Source: a virus. From it: a stretch of 25,286 bases of DNA. A program made the translations under genes and the position numbers. Each line of letters starts with the position of its first letter. The stretch's first letter is position 1. Under the pieces are notes generated by a model. That model was given only the letters and a program-made list of their open reading frames with translations, was not told the DNA's origin and made no database searches. The stretch covers positions 1 to 25,286 of the IMG/VR virus record IMGVR_UViG_3300045970_000191; one strand, written 5' to 3'. Below, in pieces: positions 15,913 to 23,511 of this stretch.

Positions 15913-16836
15913 TTAGACCGGTAAACCGCGCCCTTTGCGCATTTGAGTTATAATGCTTGAATGAGTCTCTTCCTGTTCCTGTGCTGCTCCGGATTGCCGG
16001 GCTCCGGATGCAATCGGCAAGTTATCAATAGATTGCTTGCGCTCCTGCTTGACTTCTCTCGGCGTTTTTGTTGCCTGTGGCTGTGCAAACGTACCCTTAA
16101 CCTCGTTGGCGGTATCCATCAGCGCCTGATGGTAGCTGAGTTCTCCTGACTCAAGGAGAGGCCGGTACTTTGTGGCAAAGAGATAATCACCGTACTGCCG
16201 TTCTTTTGACTGTTCATTGGCAAACTCGGGATTCTGGCTGAGAAAGGTATCCCAGGCTTTCTTTCCCTCCTGCTTTTGTTCAATCCTGCCAATAAGCGCA
16301 TCCTCGTCAATCGCCTGCGGGGTGGTAACGGTTGTACGCCCCTTGTTGATTGCATTACGCAGCAGCTTTGCGGCTGTTTCGGTGTCGCCATCCACCAGAT
16401 TGGTGAGTGCGGACAGCACAACTTCATCAGTGTCCTCGTCAGAGGATGACTGGGTTTGTAGTTGCACCTGCCGTTCGTTATCCAGCAGTGCTTTCTCTCT
16501 CGCCTCCAGCTCTTTTTCCTTCGTGGCAGCCTGGCGCAATCGCTCTGAGGCCGCTTCGTTCTTTTGGTAGCCGGTCAGAACGTCGGCAAGCGGCTTGTCC
16601 AGCTCCTTGCCATTTACCTTGACGCGTACCAGCATCTGCGGATCATTCAGAACCCGCACATTTGCCGTATCCGTAGTCGTAGTCGTTTCTTCTGCCACCA
16701 CTTCACCCTGTCGTTGTTCATCGATCTTGTTGCTGATCTGCTCGAACATTTGTTCACGCGCTGACAAGGGCCGATCCTGTTTTTCTGCGTTTTCGTTTGA
16801 CACGTCCTCGTGGATGGTGCCGTTTTCGTTTTCCAT
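15913..16836 (-). CDS. Scaffolding protein
   Basis: This 307-residue, highly charged, Glu/Gln-rich and mostly helical protein has a disordered N-terminus (MENENGTIHEDVSNENAEK). The VRVKVNGKELDKPLADVLTG motif follows at about 70-90, then a long coiled region (ATKEKELEAREKALLDNE). A basic C-terminus (KQERKQSIDNLP ... RKGRGLPV) could bind the coat. VKVNGxExxxxLxDxLxGYQ is a recurrent element of phage scaffolds in this position. It lies directly between the portal block and coat, as expected. A GGAGGGG site precedes the ATG. Confidence 0.75.
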   Translation of the reverse strand: MENENGTIHEDVSNENAEKQDRPLSAREQMFEQISNKIDEQRQGEVVAEETTTTTDTANVRVLNDPQMLVRVKVNGKELDKPLADVLTGYQKNEAASERLRQAATKEKELEAREKALLDNERQVQLQTQSSSDEDTDEVVLSALTNLVDGDTETAAKLLRNAINKGRTTVTTPQAIDEDALIGRIEQKQEGKKAWDTFLSQNPEFANEQSKERQYGDYLFATKYRPLLESGELSYHQALMDTANEVKGTFAQPQATKTPREVKQERKQSIDNLPIASGARQSGAAQEQEETHSSIITQMRKGRGLPV

Positions 16837-16839
16837 TCG

Positions 16840-17121
16840 TTACCCCTCCTGATTTCTTAGATGTTCTTCCGCGTTCCAACCTTCACGAATTGCCTGGGCC
16901 AGCCAACTATCTAAACTCTCAGCCCGCCATATCCTGTTCTGTATGTGCTGGACGAGTGACGTATCGGTTGCATCTACTCGCTTTAACTCTTCAACAGCCT
17001 CATCTATTTCCGCATGCGCCTTGGCTGTCAGATATCTTCCCACCGGGCCGGCAAGGAATGACTCAACCTCGATACCGAACTTGACCGTCTCCATGTCCCT
17101 AAGAAGCTCCTGATCGATCAT
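16840..17121 (-). CDS. Small protein encoded after the portal
   Basis: This 93-residue acidic helical protein has YLTAKAHAEIDEAVEELKRV in its centre and IQNRIWRAESLDSWLAQAIR toward its end. Small helical proteins of this pattern are often found between portal and scaffold genes in podoviruses, without a proven role that I know of. It starts within the portal stop (ATGA overlap), so expression is probably coupled to the portal. Confidence 0.6.
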   Translation of the reverse strand: MIDQELLRDMETVKFGIEVESFLAGPVGRYLTAKAHAEIDEAVEELKRVDATDTSLVQHIQNRIWRAESLDSWLAQAIREGWNAEEHLRNQEG

Positions 17122-19244
17122 TGTGCCGCTCCTTGTTCATTATCATATTGAACATCAGGGGCAGCACCGGACTCTATGCCGTCCATCATACCGCCTGTGG
17201 CATTGGCCGGAAACATGGGAGAAGTGTTTTGTGGAATCTGGGAGCCGGGCGGAATCTGCTGTAGTGGAACATTCGCGGGATATATCGGTGCCTGGTCCTG
17301 ATCGATAAACCCGGCACTTTTCGCAATCGCATCGGCCACCGGAGTAATGCCGGGCACCTGTACTGCTGTCTGAGCGGTATTCATAGCGGCGAACAACGCC
17401 TCTACCCTCTGTACCATTGCTCGTACGTCGTTCAAATCCTTCTCAGATTTCAGCTTATCAACGGTAGCAGCAACAACCTCGGGCGGATTCTTGGAAGCGA
17501 GCGCCTGCTGCAGCTGCTGGATCTGTTCCGTCAACTGACGTATACGCGGATCTTCCTGGTCGTCAGGATTCTGGAAGAAGCGGGCACCGTCTTTATAGCC
17601 ACACTTGCCAAAGATTTCCTTTATAACCTCTTCCGGTTTCATGTTTTTCAACACTTCCGGGCCGAGGAGCTTAATCGCCGTATCGGCCGCTGTAACAAAA
17701 CGCTCCAGCTGGATCTGTGGATTGCTTGCGCCGGTACCGACGTTGACTGTCAGCATGACATCCTGACCGATCATTTCATCAGTCACGTCATTAAAGCCGT
17801 GTTTGTCGATGCCAGCATCCCGACCGGCCATCTTCAAAACCAGTTCGTTCGTCTCGTACGCCTGGTTAAGCATGATGAATTGCCGCAATACCTTCTCAAC
17901 CCAGCTTTCGGTGAATACTCGCAACTGATATTCTGACACCTGGTTAGCATTACTGGATAACAGATTCATGCCGCCAACCGTCTCGTTCAGCTTGCGGTTC
18001 GATGCAACCGACGAGCCCGAGAAGGCACCGGACAGATCATCAAAATCCAGATTCAGGCGGTCTTGCTCCTGATATGAAGAACTTGTTGCATCGTCGGTAG
18101 TAATAACCCGGACATCTCCGGTTGGGTCGTCCATCAGCGTAACAGATGACTGGATGTTGCGCGTCAATGACCTCAGATCAACATTCTTGCCGCGCTTGAC
18201 GAAATAGCGCTTGTTCAGCATGTGTTTGACGTTATCGATACGCATATTGGCAACGTCGTTGATCTCTGTCTGAATATCGCGTGTCAGGCTGCATCCGCTG
18301 GAAGGATAGGATTTGTGCGCTTCGACAATTGAAAAACCTATTGCTACCGGACGCCCCTGCGGATGCTTATCTTCTACCAGGACCGGATCTGACAATAGCT
18401 TTTCGGTACCAAGCGTATAATAGGTGACGTCGTGCCCCTCTATCTCGATAAAGTTCTCATGGACCCAGACGATTGTGTAATTTGAATCGGCTGTGTTGGC
18501 CGTCTTGGAATCAGTGCCCTTGCCTTCTCTGGCGGATCTGATCGTATCCATATTCCGGTTGCCGCCGGCCAGTACCTCCTGCTTGCTGTACGGACGCCAT
18601 TTGCTCTTGCCTTCGCCGTCCGGCTTCATCCGGGCTAATACATCTTTAACGTACATCGGCCATCTGATTATGAAGTAGGGCGAACTGTTGACGACATCCC
18701 GCCAATCGGCTGCCGGATCAAAACCGTAATTCTCGACCGGCAGCAGGAAATTATCCGGGCGGTCAATCTTCTTGCGCTCGTTGGTATTCCAGAACTGATA
18801 CGACGCAACCACGCCAACAACCTGCGCCTCCTGGTATGCGCCCATACAGGTAAGAAACCAGGGCATCCCGTGTGGATACGGCCGGGTCAGTCGATACTGC
18901 AGCAGTGACTTGTGAAACGCCGCCGCCGCCAGGGAAAGCGGGTCATTATCATCTACCGCCCGCACATTGGTCACATCTTCTGTAGAAAAGAATGCAGCGG
19001 CTGCTATCGCTTCATTCTTCCTGATTGCCGTGCGGGTTTTAGGGCGAAACAGTTGGGACTTCAATCGGTATGAATCGGTATGATACTTGGATCCTTCCGG
19101 GTGCTCGCTCTGAAATTGGCGTACATCCTGAATAATCCTGTTGCGGATATTGGTGTCAAAGAAAGAGCTGGATGAACTGTCTGCATCCCGCGCCTGCTCA
19201 ATCCAGAAGGCATCATTATTGTTGTTTGCAGTATCGTCACTCAT
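17118..19244 (-). CDS. Portal protein (P22 type)
   Basis: This 708-residue protein fits the large P22-type portals (~700 residues). It has an N-terminal helical segment, the core-fold stretch RLKSQLFRPKTRTAIRKNEA, AAAFFSTEDV, a wing containing WFLTCMGAYQEAQVVGVVAS and IGFSIVEAHKSYPSSGCSLT. A crown/stem region with LTRDIQTEINDVANMRIDNV then LNKRYFVKRG follows, and a helical C-terminus rich in Pro, Gln and Gly. Twelve copies would form the DNA channel at one capsid vertex. Order after the terminase and before the scaffold supports it. Overlap with the upstream gene is four bases (ATGA). Confidence 0.88.
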   Translation of the reverse strand: MSDDTANNNNDAFWIEQARDADSSSSSFFDTNIRNRIIQDVRQFQSEHPEGSKYHTDSYRLKSQLFRPKTRTAIRKNEAIAAAAFFSTEDVTNVRAVDDNDPLSLAAAAFHKSLLQYRLTRPYPHGMPWFLTCMGAYQEAQVVGVVASYQFWNTNERKKIDRPDNFLLPVENYGFDPAADWRDVVNSSPYFIIRWPMYVKDVLARMKPDGEGKSKWRPYSKQEVLAGGNRNMDTIRSAREGKGTDSKTANTADSNYTIVWVHENFIEIEGHDVTYYTLGTEKLLSDPVLVEDKHPQGRPVAIGFSIVEAHKSYPSSGCSLTRDIQTEINDVANMRIDNVKHMLNKRYFVKRGKNVDLRSLTRNIQSSVTLMDDPTGDVRVITTDDATSSSYQEQDRLNLDFDDLSGAFSGSSVASNRKLNETVGGMNLLSSNANQVSEYQLRVFTESWVEKVLRQFIMLNQAYETNELVLKMAGRDAGIDKHGFNDVTDEMIGQDVMLTVNVGTGASNPQIQLERFVTAADTAIKLLGPEVLKNMKPEEVIKEIFGKCGYKDGARFFQNPDDQEDPRIRQLTEQIQQLQQALASKNPPEVVAATVDKLKSEKDLNDVRAMVQRVEALFAAMNTAQTAVQVPGITPVADAIAKSAGFIDQDQAPIYPANVPLQQIPPGSQIPQNTSPMFPANATGGMMDGIESGAAPDVQYDNEQGAAQ

Positions 19245-19618
19245 TTTTCATACTCCAGCCGACCGGCAAAGTCTGTTTCAAGTGAATCAACCTCATCCCG
19301 GCGCATTGCTCCACGCACTACCCCGAAGCGCTCCAGAATCTCACCAGCATACCGCATGGCGAGCTTGTCCAGTTCCGACGATGAGGCATAACCCTTCATA
19401 GGAATGCGGCATCCCATCTGACCATCAAGCGATACATTGCGGATATCGATAAAACCCTTGCGGTAATCAGCTTCAACCAGCCAATCATGGCCGGGATAAT
19501 GACGCAGCAGGGTACAGGCAACCTGCTCACAAATCGCCTGGTCAAGCGGATCAACTATCGTCAATGGTTCAACCTCTCGGGAAAATACAGGCGCATCGTT
19601 ATTGCAGATAACATTCAT
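19241..19618 (-). CDS. Conserved phage hypothetical protein
   Basis: This 125-residue protein contains CTLLRHYPGHDWLVEADYRK followed by GFIDIRNVSLDGQMGCRIPM, a helix-beta pattern seen in small phage proteins between terminase and portal. ATG 19618 is preferred because a GGAG lies eight bases upstream; a GTG three codons earlier is also in frame. No catalytic motif or membrane segment is seen. It ends inside the portal start. Confidence 0.55.
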   Translation of the reverse strand: MNVICNNDAPVFSREVEPLTIVDPLDQAICEQVACTLLRHYPGHDWLVEADYRKGFIDIRNVSLDGQMGCRIPMKGYASSSELDKLAMRYAGEILERFGVVRGAMRRDEVDSLETDFAGRLEYEK

Positions 19619-19620
19619 GC

Positions 19621-19758
19621 TTAACACTCCGGTTCTGTCTCACGCTGTTCAAGCGTCCTTTTTTCTCCTGCCGACAGCCACAACCACTCTTTCAGGCTGT
19701 ATATCGCCTTGATCGATTCCGGCAGCCGTTCATACTCAACATTCTCTTCACCGCTCAC
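19621..19758 (-). CDS. 45-residue phage protein, GTG start
   Basis: Reading from GTG at 19758, which overlaps the previous stop as GTGA, gives 45 residues. The core is YERLPESIKAIYSLKEWLWL followed by SAGEKRTLEQRETEPEC. The same compact pattern (LP-SIK--YS-KEW-WL, then L-Q-ETEPE) is recurrent in podovirus genomes between the terminase and portal, so this is a real gene and not a chance ORF. Its function is unknown to me. It ends three bases before the next ATG. Confidence 0.7.
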   Translation of the reverse strand: MSGEENVEYERLPESIKAIYSLKEWLWLSAGEKRTLEQRETEPEC

Positions 19759-19892
19759 TGTGGTTTGGGCTCCACAAACTTGCGGCCGTTGCCGAACTCA
19801 TACGTCGGCTTTTCTTCATCGGTAGGGTCCGCGTTCTTTACCACTTGTGAAAACAGGACCGAACTGGAATTTATCTTTGAGTCATCAGCCAT
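19755..19892 (-). CDS. 45-residue polar protein after terL
   Basis: Starting at ATG 19892, which shares a base with the terL stop (TAATG), the frame gives 45 residues beginning MADDSKINSSSVLFSQVVKN and ending FGNGRKFVEPKPQ. A GGAGGTGGGATA ribosome site precedes the start. It is polar and probably mostly disordered, with no known motif. Tight coupling on both sides (TAATG, then GTGA) supports it as a genuine small gene of the packaging block. Confidence 0.65.
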   Translation of the reverse strand: MADDSKINSSSVLFSQVVKNADPTDEEKPTYEFGNGRKFVEPKPQ

Positions 19893-21391
19893 TATCCCAC
19901 CTCCGGTTCAAGCATTCGTTCATCAATAATCACTGGCGGTTTGTACTCCATATCGTGAATCCTGCTACATGCATCTATCAGATCGTCAGGTACCGAGGGT
20001 GTTGGGAAATTCAGGAACTCGTTAATCAACTTCTGATTCAAGCTGTAAAGATTACCTTCATGGTCTTTTTGCTTAACCGGCGTTAGCACCCTGAACGGCT
20101 GCCCGTCGTTGCGCATGCGGGCCTGATTTTTTGTTTCTACCTGTACCACCGCTATAAGAAAGAACCGCCCCAGTGAAAAGTCAGGTACCAGTCTCTGCAC
20201 CCTGTCATCTTTACTCTGGCCGCTGTTTTGTGACCAGTTAAGCTCCCTGACTTCAAAACTATCGCCATCCTCCTGCATCTTCTCTTCAAAATATTCACGG
20301 TCAGACTGCATGCCGTACTTCTCGTAACCCACATCTACCAACTGAACCCCGGCCTGTGCTCTCCACTTGCGTCTCAAACCACGAAGAGCCAGCCAGCGCT
20401 CGGATAGATTCATCTTGTGGCAGTAACCATCCAGCAGGTACTTGTTGCGGGCTGCATCAACACCAATCACCGCCATTGCCGTACTATCACTGTTTTTCTT
20501 CTTGGAACTGGCCGGGTCGCACATGATGTAGACGTTCAGGGTTGCCGGCCTGATGTCACTAAAGCGCAACCAATCTTTCTTGAACATCCCGTTGATCTGC
20601 TTGCGAACCTTCCAGTTGCCTTCCAGCAGACGTGAGCGCTGTACTTCATCCTGGGCCATCAGATTTGCCAGATAGCCGGGATCCGCTTCGAGCAGCTTCT
20701 TGTTGTCATAGATCGACGCCGGTATGAACGTAACCGACTTGGGCATTACCGGTTGATCTGCGGAGCCGTACATATCCTTCAGCTCTTCGGCTGTATCCGC
20801 CCAGATAAGTTTGTCGTTGATTCTGATAAACCAACGCAACTTGCCGGCCCGTGACGGAATGGGAAAGCCGGTCTCCTGATCGATCCACCAGGCGATAAAT
20901 TCAGCCACCCAGCTATCAACATCCGGATTGGTAGTAGCCCTGATATAGGGACGCACACCGCAGGTACTTCGATTTCGAGAGAGCATGTAAAAAAACTGAT
21001 TGATACTGAAGTGCGTTAATTCATCAAAACATATCAGCGGTATCTGAGCGCCCTGCCAGTTAAAAACGCTGGTCTCGTTCTCCAGGTGCCCGAACTTGAT
21101 AAAACCGCCGCCAGGGAAGTCCCACAACATTGTATTGGAAACCGGTTGCGCTCCAACCAGAGGATAGAGCTTTACGCTTTCATCCCACAACCCGCCCGGG
21201 TTCTTGACCTGTACTGCATTTCTGCGAAAGAACATTGCGGTAAAGTCTGGTATCCGCACTACATGCCGTAACGGTTCCAACAAAAGCGCCCAACTCTTAC
21301 CGCCACCAGCTGCGCCGCCATAAATTGCGATATCCGCTGGCGTGGCTAAAAACGTTTCCTGCGGACCCGGTTGCGGTCTAATCTCTCCCAT
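19892..21391 (-). CDS. terL: Terminase large subunit
   Basis: This 499-residue DNA-packaging motor has Walker A GGAAGGGKS at 25-33 and Walker B LICFDE at 119-124, followed by a THFS coupling segment and the NRSTCGVRPYIRATTNPDVD element. The C-terminal RNase-H-like nuclease domain begins near YIMCDPASSKKKNSD, with the first catalytic aspartate in that strand, and continues AMAVIGVDAARNKYLLDG. Length is normal. It cuts concatemeric DNA and drives it through the portal. The start overlaps terS by 14 bases. Confidence 0.95.
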   Translation of the reverse strand: MGEIRPQPGPQETFLATPADIAIYGGAAGGGKSWALLLEPLRHVVRIPDFTAMFFRRNAVQVKNPGGLWDESVKLYPLVGAQPVSNTMLWDFPGGGFIKFGHLENETSVFNWQGAQIPLICFDELTHFSINQFFYMLSRNRSTCGVRPYIRATTNPDVDSWVAEFIAWWIDQETGFPIPSRAGKLRWFIRINDKLIWADTAEELKDMYGSADQPVMPKSVTFIPASIYDNKKLLEADPGYLANLMAQDEVQRSRLLEGNWKVRKQINGMFKKDWLRFSDIRPATLNVYIMCDPASSKKKNSDSTAMAVIGVDAARNKYLLDGYCHKMNLSERWLALRGLRRKWRAQAGVQLVDVGYEKYGMQSDREYFEEKMQEDGDSFEVRELNWSQNSGQSKDDRVQRLVPDFSLGRFFLIAVVQVETKNQARMRNDGQPFRVLTPVKQKDHEGNLYSLNQKLINEFLNFPTPSVPDDLIDACSRIHDMEYKPPVIIDERMLEPEVG

Positions 21392-21989
21392 TGTCAGGGA
21401 TATAGATCTTCACAATGCTTTCCGTTTCGATCCTCCCACCATCCTTACCTGTTAATTCCATCAGCAGCTTATCCATTCCCATCATCTTTTGCAGGGCATC
21501 TGCGGACTTTTCGGGTGAAGGAAAGACCGGAACATAAACAACACAACCATCGACAACCCGCGATTCAAGGCCAACACCAATGCGATGTTCGTCCGCCACC
21601 TGGCTGATATGGATTTTTGCCTGGGAGGTCTTATCAAAATAATTGGCGGGATCGAACTTCAAGCCCTTGATACGAAAATCTATCAGGTCGTTGATAGTGC
21701 GATTACGAATGACAGCTGACAATTCGTTGATACGTCTTCTTATGTCTCCATTTTTCAATAACTTATGAGCGTTCTTGCGGGCCTGTTCGTCACTACAGGC
21801 AGGATCCACAACCACTTGCCACGCCTTGCCGGCATGACCGCCATTCTCCACATAAGCCACACAAAACCTTTCATCACGAGGCTTAGGCAGCACGGCAGTC
21901 TCATAGCCGATGATCGTGCTGAAGTTATGGAGGACCAGCTGGCCGGTCAGTTCCGTGTTTTCATAATTTGCAGTGGTAGTCGTTCCCAT
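21378..21989 (-). CDS. Terminase small subunit
   Basis: This 203-residue protein has an N-terminal helix-turn-helix-type region with ERFCVAYVENGGHAGKAWQV and SDEQARKNAHKLLKNGDIRR, the pattern of Terminase_2-type small subunits (F-x-x-Y-x-x-x-G-x-A). The central oligomerisation helices and a C-terminal beta-hairpin follow. It should recognise the phage packaging site and regulate TerL. It opens the packaging operon after the terminator and conserved regulatory blocks; no strong Shine-Dalgarno is visible, so initiation may rely on the AT-rich leader. Confidence 0.85.
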   Translation of the reverse strand: MGTTTTANYENTELTGQLVLHNFSTIIGYETAVLPKPRDERFCVAYVENGGHAGKAWQVVVDPACSDEQARKNAHKLLKNGDIRRRINELSAVIRNRTINDLIDFRIKGLKFDPANYFDKTSQAKIHISQVADEHRIGVGLESRVVDGCVVYVPVFPSPEKSADALQKMMGMDKLLMELTGKDGGRIETESIVKIYIPDNGRD

Positions 21990-21997
21990 ATTTCACG

Positions 21998-22025
21998 GCT
22001 ACCGCAACATAAATAAAATATCAAC
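21998..22025 (-). promoter_or_regulatory. Conserved 28-bp block, copy 2 (probable late promoter or leader)
   Basis: It differs from 2017-2044 at one base and has the same orientation, ending 8 bases before the terminase start. On the minus strand it reads GTTGATATTTTATTTATG then TTGCGGTAGC. It follows an intrinsic terminator, so transcription of the packaging and structural genes must begin near here. This is the best candidate for the main late promoter of the window. Confidence 0.55.
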
Positions 22026-22032
22026 AAAAAAA

Positions 22033-22049
22033 TTCACTATGATAATGAA
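22033..22049. promoter_or_regulatory. Operator-like 17-bp dyad, copy 2
   Basis: TTCACTATGATAATGAA has the same TTCA-n-TAT-G-ATA-n-TGAA symmetry as the site at 1998-2014. It lies between the terminator and the conserved 28-bp block, upstream of it, whereas copy 1 lies on the other side of its block. Position could make it an activator site here and an operator or roadblock at copy 1. Confidence 0.55.
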
Positions 22050-22052
22050 CAC

Positions 22053-22076
22053 AAAAAAGGCCAGGTTTCCCCGGCC
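22053..22076 (-). terminator. Rho-independent terminator of the early operon
   Basis: On the minus strand the stem GGCCGGG, loop GAAA, and CCTGGCC form seven pairs (one G-U), followed at once by six T's. It starts eight bases after the stop of the zinc-finger gene at 22084. It separates the replication-side genes from the packaging genes. Confidence 0.88.
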
Positions 22077-22083
22077 CCTCCTT

Positions 22084-22272
22084 TCAGCATGTCATTGGTG
22101 ACATAAAACAACTGATGTGTCTCTTTGATTGTGGCTTGCGCTTTACGTTGGTATGAAAAGCGGCGTGACGCTTATCGCAATAATCTCTTTTTTTAAAATT
22201 ACCGATATGCTCATCTTTCCGCTGCTGTAACTCTGATCCACACCACAAGCAAATTTTTGTCACGGTTTCCAC
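22084..22272 (-). CDS. Small zinc-finger protein
   Basis: This 62-residue protein starts with GTG at 22272, with GGGAGG about seven bases upstream. It has CLWCG at residues 8-12 and NFKKRDYCDKRH at about 25-36. The layout matches small phage treble-clef or zinc-ribbon proteins with CxxC ... F-x-RxYC---C, except that the last ligand is His. These proteins may bind DNA or a replication protein, but no function is known for this one. It is the last gene before the terminator. Confidence 0.6.
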   Translation of the reverse strand: METVTKICLWCGSELQQRKDEHIGNFKKRDYCDKRHAAFHTNVKRKPQSKRHISCFMSPMTC

Positions 22273-22275
22273 AGA

Positions 22276-22353
22276 TCACCTCCCGGATGATGTTTTCCAT
22301 TCTGCCATCAAAGCTGCACGTTCTTCATAATTAACTTCCACCGATGCCGTCAC
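22276..22353 (-). CDS. Possible 25-residue coupled peptide
   Basis: A GTG overlapping the stop of the loader-like gene (GTGA) opens a 25-codon frame, TASVEVNYEERAALMAEWKT then SSGR, ending four bases before the next GTG. The YEERAALMAEW pattern resembles short phage peptides of unknown role. Evidence is only coupling and pattern, and there is no separate ribosome site. Confidence 0.35.
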   Translation of the reverse strand: MTASVEVNYEERAALMAEWKTSSGR

Positions 22354-22727
22354 AAGGAGTACACCGGACGCTTGCTGCCTGGAACAGACACCACTGGCTT
22401 GAATTCAAAACCAAGCTCTTCAATCGCCTTAAATGCCTCTTCTGCTAGTCTTTCGTTGTAGCTGGTGGTATGGTCCAGCGCCGTGCGGTACAGGTTTCCT
22501 ATCTGCTGCTTACGGGGCGCTTGCCGCGCAAAATCGATGATTTCAGCGGGCACCGGCATAAACCGGCACGCTTCACCGGCCCGTTGACATGCAAACTCCA
22601 GATCATCAACCGACCAGTTAGCCAACGCCCGCAGATACAACGCTTGTCGTTTCGCGCTGAGTGCCTCCACTCCCAGCGTGATAGTCAGCTCCAGCAAAGC
22701 TTTCAGCAGTCGTTTGTTCCGCTCCAT
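22350..22727 (-). CDS. Helicase-loader-like replication protein
   Basis: This 125-residue helical protein begins MERNKRLLKALLELTITLG. Its core, YLRALANWSVDDLEFACQRA then RFMPVPAEIIDFAR, is the recognisable pattern of phage helicase-loader/inhibitor proteins (lambda P- or G39P-like: a helix, 'A-C-R', then 'F-P-P-E-I'). It would load a replicative helicase on the origin with the overlapping upstream replisome organiser. Start 22727 is favoured by GGAGGG eight bases upstream over a longer in-frame start. It overlaps the upstream gene by 110 bases in another frame. Confidence 0.6.
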   Translation of the reverse strand: MERNKRLLKALLELTITLGVEALSAKRQALYLRALANWSVDDLEFACQRAGEACRFMPVPAEIIDFARQAPRKQQIGNLYRTALDHTTSYNERLAEEAFKAIEELGFEFKPVVSVPGSKRPVYSL

Positions 22728-23487
22728 TCCGCATGCCCTCCAAAAGTCGCAGTGTCTCCTGAGCCGCCTCAACAGCAGCCTCTTCCCTCAAAACGCCTTT
22801 GCTTTTGGTTGGTGATGCTCGTGCTGAAGCCAGTTGCACCGGATGGGCAAATTCACGCTGAAACCACTTGAGCGCCGTCATCCAGGGATCAAGCAACCGC
22901 TCGCTGTCTCGGAAGTGATGCAGCAGCTTTGCGGTTGCCACCGGAATATCGATTATTGGGAATAAGCGCAGCAGATCATTCCGATGCTCTTCAATCGTTT
23001 CGGTCAACTGATCGCACGCGCCTGCGTGTTGCTGCTTTTCTTCCTTTTCCTTTTCCTTTTCCTTTTCCTTTTCCTGTGCTTCCCCGGCCATTCCCTGATT
23101 CTTCCCCGTTGCTTCCCCGTTGCTTCCCTCTTGTTTCTCCGGTGTAAATGCGGGAAGTTTCGGGGAATATTGCGCTTCCTTCCCGCTTATTCTCTGGTGC
23201 TTCTCAAAACTCGGCACGAAGCCATACTCTTTGTCATACACACGAAAACGGCGGATAAAACCGGCACCTTCCAAAAGTGTCAGCGTATCCGCCAGGGAAA
23301 AATCTAAAAACGGCAGGATGGATAATTTCAGAATACGTGGTTTGTATTCAAACACACCCTCTTTTGAGCAGTGCCCCCAAAGAGCAGCATATACCAGCAT
23401 ACAATATGCGCCGGGGTTTGATGCTTCCAGATCCTGCAGATCTTCATCCACAAAGAATTCTGGTTTAATACTCCTGATTCGTGCCAT
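22618..23487 (-). CDS. Replisome organiser-like (phage O/DnaD-type) protein
   Basis: This 289-residue protein starts MARIRSIKPEFFVDEDLQDL, the widespread N-terminus of phage replication initiators with a winged-helix domain (to about residue 100, including VYAALWGHCSKEGVFEYKPR). A low-complexity linker with five Lys-Glu pairs (about 138-150) follows. Then comes a helical region that likely contacts the loader or helicase. The C-terminal ~37 residues are read from DNA also used by the loader gene and look degenerate. It probably melts or marks the origin. No origin repeats are obvious here. Confidence 0.75.
   Translation of the reverse strand: MARIRSIKPEFFVDEDLQDLEASNPGAYCMLVYAALWGHCSKEGVFEYKPRILKLSILPFLDFSLADTLTLLEGAGFIRRFRVYDKEYGFVPSFEKHQRISGKEAQYSPKLPAFTPEKQEGSNGEATGKNQGMAGEAQEKEKEKEKEKEEKQQHAGACDQLTETIEEHRNDLLRLFPIIDIPVATAKLLHHFRDSERLLDPWMTALKWFQREFAHPVQLASARASPTKSKGVLREEAAVEAAQETLRLLEGMRNGAEQTTAESFAGADYHAGSGGTQRETTSVVSAGVG
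23045..23074. repeat. Hexanucleotide tandem repeat encoding Lys-Glu linker
   Basis: Five perfect copies of TTTTCC (GGAAAA on the coding strand) with partial copies at the edges. The unit is a multiple of three, so gain or loss of copies keeps the replisome-organiser frame and only changes linker length. Confidence 0.9.
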
Positions 23488-23511
23488 ACAATCCCCAGGT
23501 AAGCGAAGTAG

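Noticed and set aside
21998-22025. Sigma-54 or standard sigma-70 promoter in the conserved block
   Set aside because: TTGCGG lacks the upstream GG at proper spacing for sigma-54, and no -35/-10 pair at 16-18 bases is shared by both copies.
22350-22772. A 140-residue version of the loader-like protein
   Set aside because: GGAGGG before ATG 22727 and the Arg/Cys-rich extra N-terminus argue for the shorter form.
23041-23076. CRISPR-like or origin iteron array
   Set aside because: It is a coding hexamer microsatellite with no spacers and no dyad symmetry.
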